Assembly: GCA_026120185.1 (NCBI GenBank)
Contig: JANUWF010001213.1
Coordinates: 1,364,001 to 1,428,000 of the forward strand
Source of the DNA: Voacanga thouarsii
Lineage: Eukaryota > Streptophyta > Magnoliopsida > Gentianales > Apocynaceae
Direction: 5' to 3'
Length of the DNA stretch: 64,000 nt
Shown piece by piece: positions 1 to 10,190 of this stretch. A program made the translations under genes and the position numbers. Every line of letters begins with the position of its first letter. Position 1 is the first letter of the stretch. The notes beneath the pieces were generated by a model. It ran no database searches and was not told the DNA's origin. It saw only the letters and a list, made by a program, of their open reading frames with translations.

Positions 1-200
1 GTATATCCCCTTCTCAAATTCACACTTGATGATATCCCTATCTCAAGTCTAACTTAGGAGTAACAACATATATTCTCGATGATGAAACAATTCATTATTC
101 TATAATCTATACATAGTTTTAAAATTCCATCATTTTCCTATTCTATTATTACTTGGTCCCGTGGGCTACAACACCAGGCTAGATATCCTTAGCATTCCTT
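1..200 (-). pseudogene. Ty3/gypsy reverse transcriptase fragment
   Basis: Minus-strand translation with frame changes gives an LCIDYR block followed by a KLDLR-x-GYHQV block and EGDI, the conserved N-terminal RT motifs of Ty3/gypsy polymerases. About a dozen residues normally found between the two blocks are missing, and stops replace several arginine positions. The fragment is cut by the window start. It sits only about 0.9 kb from the gag start, so most of gag, protease and the linker has been deleted. Confidence 0.75.
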
Positions 201-664
201 CAGCAATAGTTTATGAACCTTCGCTTCTAGTATTATGAACCATACTTCCTTCGCCTTACTTCTTCCAAAAATTTAATCATATCCATTTGATCCACAAAAA
301 TATATTATTCTATCTCTATAACTAACTTAACTCCTTACTTCGACAATCATTCCATGTCCAATATGCTATTATAATACTTAAAAGAAAAATGAGTCAGATT
401 CATGATAACTTTACTTCTCCAGCCAAAATTTCATCTCTCAGATCAAACTTATAGATCCCTACTTTCTTGATGATGGAGGGCACTGAAACAATTAATAAAA
501 AAATAATCTAGAACTATTTGCAGTTGATGAATTTGGCTTTTATGCTCTAGCCTATCACTGGTCAAATGAATAGTACACTACATAATATATAAGCTATATA
601 AAACAAATATCAAAGAGCATATTTGTTCAGGAGAAATAAAGAATTAACTTAGCACCACGACTAT

Positions 665-1091
665 ATTCGATCTCATATCCTCTTTGCTCAAAGCGAACAC
701 CTTCGTCAACACTTGTGGCTTTAACTTATTTCTTCCAATAAGTACATTTCCTCAGTTGATCGAATTCAATGGTGGGTTCTTAATTGGGCCTGACAGCCCT
801 TAGTAGATCCTTTAGGTTCGATCTTTGGTTCCTTCTTGCATTATTCTCCCACATCTGGCTTTAACTTATTTCTTCCAATAAGTACATTTTCTCAATTGAT
901 CGAATTCAGTGGTAGGTTCTTAATTAGGCCTGACAGCCCTTAGTAGATCCTTTAGGTTCGATCTCATGTTCCTTTTTGCATTATTCTCCCACATCTGGCT
1001 TCGAGTACTCTGCTGCCTCATATTCAGGTGTTGAAGATTCTCCATCATAACCAGTTCTAGCTCTAACTGTAGTTTTATGTCTAGGTGCCAT
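665..1091 (-). pseudogene. G1 gag-like ORF start, broken by a duplication
   Basis: The minus-strand ATG at 1091 opens with MAPRHKTTVRARTGYDGE, a basic start resembling the MPPKR-type gag start of G3 at 63448. An acidic stretch follows. A 140-bp tandem duplication (716-995) and stops then destroy the frame. No Retrotrans_gag core is recognisable before the RT fragment. Position after the leader ORF and before RT supports gag; sequence support is modest. Confidence 0.5.
716..995. repeat. 140-bp tandem duplication (two copies)
   Basis: Copies at 716-855 and 856-995 differ at only a few bases. Each starts TGGCTTTAACTTATTTCTTC, and a third truncated start (TGGCTTC) follows at 996. It lies inside the decayed gag start of G1. 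Confidence 0.9.
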
Positions 1092-1386
1092 CTTCAATCA
1101 TTATCGCTCAAAATTATAGGTTGCCAAATATATGCATATACATATAAACATATAGTGTAAAGATAATATATATAACTTTTGCTCACTCATTGAACATATA
1201 GGAGTATTTTGAAAAAAGTGAAATACTTAATAGTTTTATTCCAAATAAATCATACTTTAACATAAAGTAATTAGATATCACTATTTCAGAAATTAAATGC
1301 TGATAAACAAAGAAACAAATAAAATAAATAAGTAAATTCTCCAACCATCAAATCGCATAACTAATTTACTAAGGCCTTTCGCTACT

Positions 1387-1790
1387 CTAATCGTCACTCA
1401 AGTAGTCAATACCAGATTCCTTAAGCCATCCTCCCTGGTTCTTGCTGAAGTTTATTCCCAGACCTCTCGCAATCATAAAAGTATTTCCCTCATTCCCAAT
1501 CCTCTTGGGTATCTCCTCAATCTTTCCTTTCCCTTTTTCCTTTACACCTAAAACTGACTCCCTAAATTCCCTCATTGCTTGGTGAGTCTACCCTTCTGAC
1601 TGGGTTCCTTATAATCGGACTCTCCAAAATCGGCACCAAATGGGATAATATCAAACTCTCCAATTGGGGGAGTCCAGGGAGTTTCCACTATCAACTCCTC
1701 TTCTACCTCACTGTCAGAAATAACTATCTCATTTCCCTCACCGCTAGTGTTACTCATCACCTCCGGCCTCCCTCATTATCATCATCACTC
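1387..1790 (-). pseudogene. G1 acidic leader ORF, downstream part
   Basis: Two adjoining minus-strand reading frames encode an acidic, Ser/Glu/Asp-rich polypeptide (ISDSEVEEELIVETP) followed by a basic Lys/Glu segment. It continues the acidic ORF at 3592-3921 once the solo LTR 1817-3571 is removed. G3 has an equivalent acidic ORF before gag (62556-63060). I recognise no domain. Function is unknown. Confidence 0.45.
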
Positions 1791-1816
1791 ATCTCTTACT
1801 ATTAACATCAGGGTAC

Positions 1817-3571
1817 TGATGCATTAATTTTGGGTATATAAAATCTTCAATTTTAAATCCATCTCTTAATCAAGTTTAACCCCAAAATACGCATGTGAGC
1901 AAGTATACTCACCACAAGTATAGTATAGGAAGTTAACAAGTATTGATCCTCAAAGGAACAAGTACACACTAATCACTTTTCATTCATTGTTTAACCGATC
2001 CAAATAAAGTGAGAAAAGAAAAAAAGAAAAAAAGAAATATATACAACTCAAGGATGTAAGTTTATGTAATATAAACCATTGTCCTAGAAAACATGACAAT
2101 GAACAATTAGCAATTCTCTCAACTAATTACTATCTTGGCATCATAAAGAAATATAAAGTAAAATTCAATCATCTCACAAGTTATGATTCTACTTAGATAA
2201 ATCCCACTTCATTTCCCAATCCATGGAATCCTATATTTTGATCACATTAACAGATTTGCTAATCAAGCTAATCATAGCCAAAACATGCATTAGGCTCAAT
2301 TCCTTATAAATATGACATTAGCTAATAATCATTTGCTCAAGTCAAAATCTAATCTTTGATCACTTAGTCCTATAATCTTAACTTTGTTGCTCAAGTCGAT
2401 TAGGATTAGACAAATACAAAATCAATGCAACAAAACTCCTAACATCGTCGTCTAAAATCAATTAGAAGAACTCGCATCAATAACCAATGAAATCAAGTAA
2501 TCAAACACCAAAGAAAATAATTAATTAATCAAAGAACTAAATTAACTCAAAATCATAAATTCAAGAATAATATCTGAATACAATTAAAGAATTAAAATCA
2601 TCATTGATCAAGAAAAACAAAACAAAGAAAAGAGATAAATACTCGTAGACAATCCTTTCAATTTTCAATGAAAGCTCCTTCCAAAACAATGCTCCTTGAA
2701 TTATTTCTCTAGAGAAAATATTGGTGATGCACTCTAAAAAATATGTCTATTTCTCCACATTATGCACCCCATTTTCTAAGGTAATTAGCCTTTATTTATA
2801 AGCTTGCAAAGTTCTTAAAAGAATCCTAAGTAAAGAAGAAGTAATTTTCCTAAAAATCTAAAACAAAAAAGGAATAGAATTTTCTTAATAAATTCTACAA
2901 AGATATAAAGAATAAAGAAGGAGGTCCACTGCCTTTGAAATTGAAAAATTAATTGGACTTTTGACTTTGTCGTATGCACTAAAGACATTCTTTGAATTTG
3001 CTGAAATCAGCTTCAATTTGAACCACCAAAATCATCCAGCCATTTTTCTTCAATTGAATTTGCTTCAACTCAATTGAGCCACCAACTAAGTCACACACCA
3101 AGCCACAGAAATCTCTTTTGCTTTTGTCCTTTGTCGTTTGCTGCCTTGGCCCACCGAATTCAATTAATTTTCCTTTGTTGCTGTTGGTTCCTTGGCCCAC
3201 TGATTTCCTTCGTTTCCTTCTTTTTCATTGCTTTTGTCTCTTTTGGTGAAGCTGGCCGAGCCGTGGCTTGAGTTTCCTTTTTCTTTCCAATTTCTAATTG
3301 CACCTTCTCTGTTCCATCAATTTCTTTTGATTTCCTTTGTTCTTCCAGTAGAGCACCAGTGCCAGGTCCATCTTTTTGGCCTGGTGCTTGGTTTGTATTA
3401 GAGAAATACACAATTAGCTACAAATTTCATCTCTTTTTGTATAAAATTACATAAAAGCATTTTTATAAGAGAAATATCAAATAGGAAGGAATATAACTAG
3501 TTATTGTATTAAAAGTATTTCAATTTAGCCTCAAATAATTAAAAAAATAACGATGATTTTAACCCCTATCA
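1817..3571 (-). mobile_element. Solo LTR, Athila-like family (copy A)
   Basis: Starts TGATGCATTAATTTTGGGTA and ends AACCCCTATCA on plus, the same termini as the E1 and E2 LTRs. It is flanked on both sides by the perfect 5-bp duplication GGTAC (1812-1816 and 3572-3576). No internal sequence remains, so it is a solo LTR of 1755 bp left by recombination. The opposite-strand ORFs in it (about 2979-3411) are low-complexity and not supported. Confidence 0.93.
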
Positions 3572-3591
3572 GGTACACCATTCTTAGTCCC

Positions 3592-3921
3592 ACTATTAGT
3601 ATATACATAAATCATTGGTATTGAATGATCTAATAGCTACATCTCTTCAGTACCACCCTTCTGCTATAGTAACTTCGGCTCAAAGACCTCAACCTCCATC
3701 TCCTCACTCTTACTACTATTAGCCACAATAGGGTTGGAAACCTCAATCTCCATCTCACCGTCACTGCTCTCTAACTCAAACCAATCTGACCCAGGTTTGG
3801 ATTTCGTGTCAGAAGAGGGTGGGTCTACTACAGAAACTAGAACAGTTGCTCTACCACACATGAAAGGCCAATCTCGAGTAATGGTCGCAAATCTTCTAAC
3901 CATCTTATAAACAAAACACAC
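3592..3921 (-). pseudogene. G1 acidic leader ORF, upstream part
   Basis: The minus-strand frame from the ATG at 3921, just after the PBS, begins with basic MVRRFATI. It becomes strongly acidic (ELESSDGEMEIEV and a similar repeat EEMEVEVFEP), then meets stops before the solo LTR at 3571. It occupies the leader between the PBS and gag. No known domain is seen. The same layout occurs in G3. Confidence 0.45.
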
Positions 3922-3992
3922 AGATTAGTGCTATAGATTATAAAACTTAATGTAATAAATCTAAATATTGTTAATAGTTGTCTAAACCTAAA

Positions 3993-4005
3993 CTTTGATA
4001 CCACT
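3993..4005 (-). other. G1 primer binding site
   Basis: Minus strand reads AGTGGTATCAAAG directly after the LTR end GGTGTTACA. This resembles the initiator tRNA-Met complement TGGTATCAGAGC used by many plant retroelements. Confidence 0.75.
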
Positions 4006-4112
4006 TGTAACACCCCACTACCTACGTACCCCAAAAGGTTCGGGGATGTCGCCCCATCTTTAGGACAATGGGTTTTTATAACTAGGTAAATAGGAAAATA
4101 GAAGGAAATAAT

Positions 4113-5639
4113 TGATAGGGCTAAATTAGTCATATTTTTCCTAATTATTTGAGACTCTTTTGTGATACATTTTTTTCAATAACTAGTCATATTCCTTCAT
4201 ATTTGATATTTTACCCTTGGAAAGGTATTTTGTCCATTATTTCAGATTTTAGGGGTAAAATGAAGCAAAAACATCGTAAAATAGAATAGAGGCAATGCCA
4301 GCCAGGACAGTGGAACTGGCGTCGGCTATGTGCTGATGACATGAACTTCGAGATAATGAAATTATTGAAACAGGGCAAAATAGAAATAGAACCGACACCG
4401 GCTCCAGTAGCCAAGATGATGCTGGCTGCACTCTGGACAACATTGGGTGGAAATCAAGAAAAAATCGATGAACAAAGGAAGAAATAGAACACAATTGGCG
4501 CCGACTCCAGTAGCCAATGCGGCACCGGCTGTGCTCTGAGGAAAAGGCGGGATTGTGATTTTTCAACGCGGTTTTTGGTAATTTGTGGAGTTTTAGTATC
4601 TTTCAACTTCTACTTGGCCAACAATATTACACCAACGAGTTTAGGAACTTTCCAAACCTATAAATAGATGAAAAACACAAGGAAAAATGGGAGAATTCAT
4701 TGATTATCACAGAAAATCATTCAATCAAAGGAGGAATTCTTCAGTTCAAGGAGGGTTGTACAAGAAGGTCTTCAAAGGAAGAAGAATGAGGCTTGCCTAT
4801 GAGTGCTTTCTTTACTTTGTTTTCTTTTTCTTGAACAATGATGTATTAATTATTTTATTGTAATTTGACATTGCTTTAGATACTTATGATTGTTAGAGTT
4901 ACTTTGATCTTTTGATTAATTGATTGTTATTCTTGGTATTTAATTACCTGTGCTTATTACGAGATTAATTGATTGTTTCTTTCCATTAACTTGCTTGAAA
5001 AAGAGGTTGATGGTGGTTTCAATTCATTAGTTTTATATTTGTTATCTATTAACTTGCTTGAAAAAGAGGTTAATTATGAAGAACTAGGTAATTGAAGGTT
5101 AATAGATGTCTGCCTGAATATGAATTCATTGGTTAATTTCATGTTTTAAGTTTGCTAGAATATGAAAATTTAATCAATGATTGTGTTTAATGCATCTTTT
5201 GGGTGAATTAGTTGAGACAGAATATGTGATGCTAATTTGTCTAGGAGATAGTGATTTCATAGATTGAAAAAGAAGTGGGTATATCTTAATCCTTCATAAT
5301 GCCAAAGGAATGATTAGTTATGATAATGGTTGCGTTCTTTAAGATCATATTTGTCTAAACAATGGCTTGAGTTACATAATTCTCCATCCTTGTCATGTAT
5401 ATATTTTATTTTATTTTACTCTTTATTTCTTTTTCACTTTATGGAGTCGATTAAACAATGAAAGAAAAGTGATTAATGTATACTTGTTCATTGAGAATCG
5501 ACAGTTTGAACCCTATGCTATGTTAATAATGAGTACACTTACTCGTATGTGTAATTTGGGGTTTAACGTTTTAATGTAAACTTGATTGAGAATATGCTTA
5601 GTTTTTATATGATTTTTATACCCAAATAAATACTCATCA
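4113..5639 (+). mobile_element. Solo LTR, Athila-like family (copy B)
   Basis: Starts TGATAGGGCTAAATTAG and ends AAATACTCATCA, with the perfect TSD ATAAT at 4108-4112 and 5640-5644. Removing it restores the G1 LTR terminal sequence shared with 10434-10561. Length is 1527 bp. No internal domain. Confidence 0.93.
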
Positions 5640-5659
5640 ATAATCTAATATTAAAAATT

Positions 5660-6310
5660 ATTACAAATTCAGAGAAGAAAACTTCGTAGATGGTATAGAA
5701 CTCTACATTTCCTAATGTCCATTCCTTTAGAGCCTAGTGCTCTAATTTATCTAGATAGGACATGTAACTTGACCCCTCACCTAGATTGCACAAGAAGATT
5801 GTCGGGATGCTACATTTAATTTGAACTGGCTCGATGTATTTTGTATTTAATTGTCAGTCCTTCTGGGCCTCAAAGAATTCTTTCTAGTATTTTAAATAAT
5901 AGGGGTTGACAATATCAATGACGTTATAAAAAGTACCGTTCAAGAATACATTTGAATTTAAATCTAGATGTCCACATAAATAATTATGTAGACCCAAAAT
6001 TGGGCCTATACAGTTTTACCTGTATGTGTGGTACTCTCAATAACAATACTCTTGGGTCTATCTAGCCGCGCAGCAGTATCTCTTACAATTTTCAATGCCC
6101 AGTTAATTATATCTACGGGAACATTATTAAAATTAAAATATCTATTAATATATAGTTCAGGGAGTTTTGCGAATATTTTATCAACGTTTGCAGATATGTT
6201 ATGAAATTGAAGGAAGAAAGATTTGGGATCTTTCTCCTTGATTATTTGAAGGGTTTGGGATTTGCCGGATGTATTTAGTGCTTCAGCAGGCCTAGTATTA
6301 AATCTAGGCC
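5660..6310 (-). pseudogene. AC1: Begomovirus Rep (AC1) C-terminal half
   Basis: The minus frame from about 6310 carries the oligomerisation/helicase-linker region, then a superfamily-3 helicase Walker A ending in GKT near 6010. Downstream in shifted frames are a Walker B-like block (near 5920), the helicase motif ending in LCN (near 5800) and the typical C-terminal EFYT-type end (near 5690). The N-terminal HUH nicking domain is absent. A stop directly follows Walker A, with more stops and at least one frameshift beyond. In a virus Rep nicks the origin and unwinds DNA. Here it is a fossil. Confidence 0.88.
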
Positions 6311-6699
6311 CAGCATTGTGCAATGATGATATTGTGCCTTCTATTTCTCAAGTGGGCTCTAATAGTATATCCAATTCTATTCAGTTGGATCCAGCCCAAT
6401 TATCAGAAATAGTGACATCCTCTGTCATTGTTGCACTGGATCATAAGAATAAGCCAGAGCCACGTGGCAAGCCAATTTTAATATTTCATGTTGTATTCTT
6501 TTTGTATACCACTATGCGACTAATATAAAATAATACATATTTGGTTTTTTAATCAACATATCCTGGGAAAATGACCATCAAACTTCACTTAAGATTATTG
6601 AATTTTATTTATACTTTACTTTTAAGTAACTTATACATCAGCTGATATCGCCCTGATAGTACAACGGTGACACCGCACAATAGCTCAATTCCCAATCTT

Positions 6700-6803
6700 T
6701 ACCTTTTGATATGTATCCATAAGTAGCAAATAAAGTTGTTTCCTTGTCTATTGTAGTTAGATAACAAAGTGCAAAAGAAGATTGTTAGAATGCCACCTTT
6801 AAT
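6700..6803 (-). pseudogene. AC1: Second, short Rep helicase-motif fragment
   Basis: Minus strand directly below the NSP end reads KGGILTIFFC, aligning with the KGGI...FLCN helicase motif in the larger Rep fragment (near 5800). The next ~30 residues also loosely resemble that fragment before decaying. It is joined abruptly to the NSP 3' end, which points to rearrangement of viral DNA before or during integration. Confidence 0.55.
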
Positions 6804-7567
6804 TATAAAACAGCATACAACTATTAATTGTTGAAAATATTATAATACTTGAGATTCTACTTTCCCAAGTTATAAAATAGACCAAGGCATTATTACAAAC
6901 ATTGCCGTAGTTACCCCTTGTACTATCTGTATTATCCCTAAAAGATGTATGAATACAATTACAACCAAGAATTACTCGGAACTGATCAAATGCAACTATA
7001 TGACTGGTCCCCACTCCTTGAACAACTTCCTTGAACCTAATCAACACCTTAAACCGATTTGTTGCATCGGGCTTGACAAGAAGATTGACCTTGAACCCAT
7101 CATAGCTAACAGGAGGCCTAAAACATCTGAAAATATAGGCTTGGCATCTCTACTAGGCCCGCTATCAAGTACCAGTAAAAATGACAACACTCCTTCAATC
7201 AACAAACCAGGCTTAGCCTTACTTTCCACCATTTTGTCTTAATTTTTTATCACAGAAGAATTCACAATAGTAAATGAACCATTAAAATTCATAGACCCCA
7301 AATGGATCCTATTTCTCATTCTCTCTAAATGTAGACTCCCGAGTGAAGGCATTGTAAAAAAGTCTTCAATAACACCAGTCCTATCAATGGTCAAACCAGG
7401 AACAATAATTTTATCTAACATCCACTACGCACATATGTAGTACGTTTGAAATTTATCCTGACTCTACGTCTATTATTATAGAACAAATTCAGATTTCCCC
7501 TCAAATTAACATAATTACCACCTCTCCTATAATTATATCTGCTATAACCTGGTCTAAGTTTATACAT
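6799..7567 (-). pseudogene. BV1: Begomovirus nuclear shuttle protein-like (BV1), full-length but broken
   Basis: The minus ATG at 7567 opens with a very basic, Tyr/Arg/Asn-rich N-terminus, as expected of the DNA-B shuttle protein. The span of about 256 codons equals the usual family length. A frameshift lies near 7430, a stop near 7240 and another frameshift near 7040. The C-terminal part (NNALVYFITW...FYN) resembles the C-terminal beta-rich end shared by geminivirus NSP and coat protein. NSP binds viral single-stranded DNA and moves it between nucleus and cytoplasm. Assignment to NSP rather than coat protein rests on the basic N-terminus, length and the adjacent MP gene. Confidence 0.72.
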
Positions 7568-7977
7568 TTTTAAATTCAGCCACTTGTAACTTTCACTGAA
7601 ATTGCCAGTATTTATTCAAACCTATCAACTCCAACATTCAGTTTAAAACCCCACAAAACTTCAGATGTCATATCAGATGTACCTTTAATTTAAATACAAT
7701 GATCTTATTGGCTATTCCTAAATAGTATCATTTCATGATCAACTATTTAAATCTTCACCCCAAAAAAATAGTCTCCACATATACTTTCCTAATATGATTA
7801 AGTGCACCATACTACAATAATTCCTCAAAGAGGCTAGCCCATATTATTGGCATATGAGACCCACAACATAAACTTTACATCACAAATTTTAAAGTTTAAA
7901 TTTGAATCTAAATAGTATCCAATAGTAAACTCACTCCAATTGAGATGGGGCTCGCTATTTAGTTACTCCAAATCGGT

Positions 7978-8006
7978 GACCATCTGGTAATATTAAACGG
8001 ATGGTC
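7978..8006 (-). promoter_or_regulatory. Geminivirus origin hairpin, intact nonanucleotide
   Basis: GACCATC (7978-7984) pairs perfectly with GATGGTC (8000-8006). The loop on the minus strand contains the exact geminivirus nick-site sequence TAATATTAC (plus GTAATATTA, 7987-7995). It sits between divergent NSP-like and MP-like starts, as in a DNA-B intergenic region. In a virus Rep nicks this site to start rolling-circle replication. Confidence 0.93.
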
Positions 8007-8034
8007 GGACATGTGGAGGGTTGAGATGGGACCC

Positions 8035-8105
8035 AAGGGACTTCTATAAATACCACTCCAGTTACTCCGATTCAGGGCACAAATTAAATTGGAGTGAGTT
8101 CATTA
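8035..8105 (+). promoter_or_regulatory. TATA box and ACTCC/GGAGT iterons before MP start
   Basis: TATAAATACC at about 8044-8054 is followed by two ACTCC copies and then GGAGT. Further ACTCC/GGAGT copies lie on the far side of the origin at 7931-7970. Repeated short GGAGT-type iterons near a TATA box are the Rep-binding arrangement of begomovirus complementary-sense promoters. The movement-protein start lies about 115 bp downstream. Confidence 0.65.
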
Positions 8106-8167
8106 TTACTTAAATGCCACTACATCTCCACGATTTAAAGAAGTGAATCTATCTACCCACCATAGTA

Positions 8168-8371
8168 ATGGAGTCCTCCGATATTAAATCTCTTGACCAG
8201 TACTTCAGTTCAAGAACATGCGAATCTTCTATGACATCTGACCTCACTGAGATTAAGCTCGCATACCCTGCCTCGCCTAAAACATCACTACAATGTCTGA
8301 GAGGACATTCCCTATGTATCGACCATTGTGAAATTCAATATAAACTAGAAATGCCTTACAATTGGAGTTAG
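8168..8371 (+). pseudogene. BC1: Begomovirus movement protein (BC1) N-terminal fragment
   Basis: An open frame of 67 codons starting MESSDIKS, with SDLTEI and CIDHCEIQY blocks at the spacing seen in the N-terminus of DNA-B movement proteins. The family is about 290 residues, so only the first quarter remains. It then runs into repeat sequence and stops. It is placed correctly: complementary sense, downstream of a TATA box, on the other side of the origin from NSP. In viruses MP increases plasmodesmal size limits. This fragment lacks most of the protein. Confidence 0.8.
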
Positions 8372-8667
8372 TTTACTGTTAGAAAATGTGGGTTTTGATT
8401 TTGAATTCAAATTAAAGTTGAAAAGGCAAAGGGAATAGTATAGCCCACCCGGTTTGTATTAATTTGTTAATGGGCCCCATATCTATTGGAATGATGTTAC
8501 TATTTTCTTAGTTTTGATTTTGAATTCAAAATAAAGCTTAAAGGGTAAACGAAAAGGTATGGCCCACCTAATTGAAAGAGACTTAACAGTGGGCCCCAGT
8601 TGTATTAGAGTGGTGTTACTGATTTTCGAAAAATAAATGGCATACACGGGTTGATGTTAATTTACGA
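8358..8667. repeat. GGAGT-bearing repeat block R1 (loop of inverted repeat)
   Basis: Two degenerate units of about 125 bp, each with TTTTGAATTCAAA(A/T)TAAAG, a GTGGGCCC-type block and TTGGAGTGATGTTAC-like text. The whole block is repeated directly at 9644-9951. The GGAGTG core resembles the iterons by the origin. No coding capacity seen. Confidence 0.75.
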
Positions 8668-8746
8668 TGAGGTCAGATGTCATAGAGGGTTCCAATGTTC
8701 TTGAACTAAAGTACTAGTTAAGAGATTTAATATCAGAGGACTCCAT
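8668..8746 (-). pseudogene. BC1: Second movement-protein start fragment
   Basis: The minus ATG at 8746 repeats the MESSDIKSL start of the 8168 copy. A stop follows after about 10 codons and similarity ends at the arm boundary after about 26. Confidence 0.75.
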
Positions 8747-8929
8747 TACTATGGTGGGTAGATAGATTCACTTCTTTAAATCGTGGAGACGTAGTGGCAT
8801 TTAAGTAATAATGAACTCACTCCAAATGCTGCAGAACTCACTCCAATTCAATCTGTGACCTACATTAGAGTAACTAGAGTGGTATTTATAGAAGTCCCTG
8901 GGATCCCATCTCAGCCCTCCACGTGCCCA

Positions 8930-8958
8930 GCTATCCGTTTAATATTATCAAATGGCCC
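8930..8958 (+). promoter_or_regulatory. Second origin hairpin, degenerate
   Basis: Mirror copy of the 7978 hairpin. The loop reads TAATATTAT (8940-8948), one base off the nick-site consensus, and the stem is weakened to GCTAT/ATGGC. Confidence 0.8.
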
Positions 8959-9368
8959 CCAATTTGGAGTAACTAAATAGTGGGTCCTATCTCAATTGGA
9001 GTGAGTTTATTATTGGATACTATTTAGATTCAAATTTAAATTTTGAAATTTCTGATGTAAAGTTTATGTTGTGGGTCTCACGTGCTGACAATGTGGGCCA
9101 GCCTATTTGAGGAATTGTTGGAGTATGGTGCACTCTATCATATCAGGAAAGTAAATTTGGAGACTATTTCTTCGGGGTGAATATTTAAACAGTTGATCAC
9201 AAAACAATACCATTTAGGAATAGCCAATAATATCGTTGTATTCAAATTAAAGGTGCATGTGATATGACATTTGAACTTTTGTGAGGTTTTAAACTGAATG
9301 TAGGAGTTGATAGGAGTGAATAATTGCTAGAAATTTTGGTGAAAGTTACAAGTGGTTGAATTTAAAAA

Positions 9369-9629
9369 ATGTTTAGGCTTGGACCAGGTTATAGCATATA
9401 TAATTATAGAAGATATGGTAATTATGTTAATTTGAGGGGAGATCTGAATTTGTTCTATAATAATAGACGTAGAGCCTGAATAAATTTCAGACGTACTACA
9501 TATGTGCATACTAGTGTATTAGATGAAATTATTGTTTCAGGTTCGGTCGTTGATAGGGTTGGTGTTATTGAATATTTTCTTACAATGCCTTCACTCAGGA
9601 ATCTGCATTTGGAGAGAATGAGTGAGTAA
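9369..9629 (+). pseudogene. BV1: Second nuclear shuttle protein N-terminal fragment
   Basis: Plus frame from ATG 9369 matches the NSP start of the 7567 copy through the Tyr/Arg/Asn-rich N-terminus (LNLFYNNRRR). One in-frame stop lies after that block. The frame then stays open across the position where the first copy is frameshifted, and ends at the inverted-repeat boundary after about 86 codons. Confidence 0.72.
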
Positions 9630-9643
9630 ATAGTGGACCCCAT

Positions 9644-10190
9644 CTCAATTGGAGTTAGTTTACTGTTGGCAGCTGTGGGCTTTAATTTTGAATTCAAATT
9701 AAAGTTAAAAGGGTAAAGGAAATAGTATGGCCCACCCCAGTTTTTATTGATTTGCCAATGGGCCCTATATCTGTTGGAGTGACATTGCTATTTTCTTAGT
9801 TTTGATTTTGAATTCAAAATAAAGCTTAAAATCTAAATGATAAGGTATGGTTCACCCGATTGAAAGTGACTTAACAGTGGGCCCAGTTATATTGGAGTGA
9901 TGTTACTGATTTTCAGAAAATGAACAGCATACATGGGTTGATGTTAATTTATAGTGGGTCCTAGTTGTATTGTAATATTGTTACTATTCAATTGGTTTTG
10001 AATTTGAATTCAACTTAAAGCTTAAAGGGTAAAGGAAAGGGGATGCCCCGCCCGGTTTGAAGTGACTATGCTACGAGCCCCAAATTTGCTAGAGTGTCAT
10101 TACAGTATATAAATGTAGATTTTGATGTTCAATTAAAAATCAAATTAAATCTTAAAGGGTAAAGGAAAAAGTATAGGTGGGATGGATAAC
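9644..10190. repeat. GGAGT-bearing repeat block R2 and further units
   Basis: 9644-9951 is a direct repeat of R1 (8358-8667). Two more diverged units follow (about 9985-10105 and 10106-10190), recognised by TTAAAGGGTAAAGGAAA and GAATTCAA motifs. Non-coding. Probably amplified viral intergenic sequence or repeats formed after integration. Confidence 0.65.

Larger units (their letters stand above)
7315..8246. repeat. Left arm of ~0.94-kb inverted repeat
   Basis: This arm (about 932 bp) is mirrored by 8668-9622 on the other strand, with an estimated 80-85% identity by eye. It holds the 5' part of the NSP pseudogene, the origin hairpin, the TATA/iteron block and the MP start. A loop of about 420 bp separates the arms. 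Confidence 0.88.
8668..9622. repeat. Right arm of ~0.94-kb inverted repeat
   Basis: Reverse-complement partner of 7315-8246. It carries a second MP start, a second TATA/iteron block, a degenerate origin and a second NSP start. It has its own substitutions and small indels, so the duplication is old. Confidence 0.88.

Noticed and set aside
716..995. CRISPR-like or satellite array
   Set aside because: Only two adjacent 140-bp copies with no spacers; a simple tandem duplication.
6262..6528. 88-codon plus-strand ORF
   Set aside because: Partly antisense to the Rep pseudogene and unsupported beyond it; no recognisable family.
6949..7242. 97-codon plus-strand ORF
   Set aside because: Antisense shadow of the NSP pseudogene.
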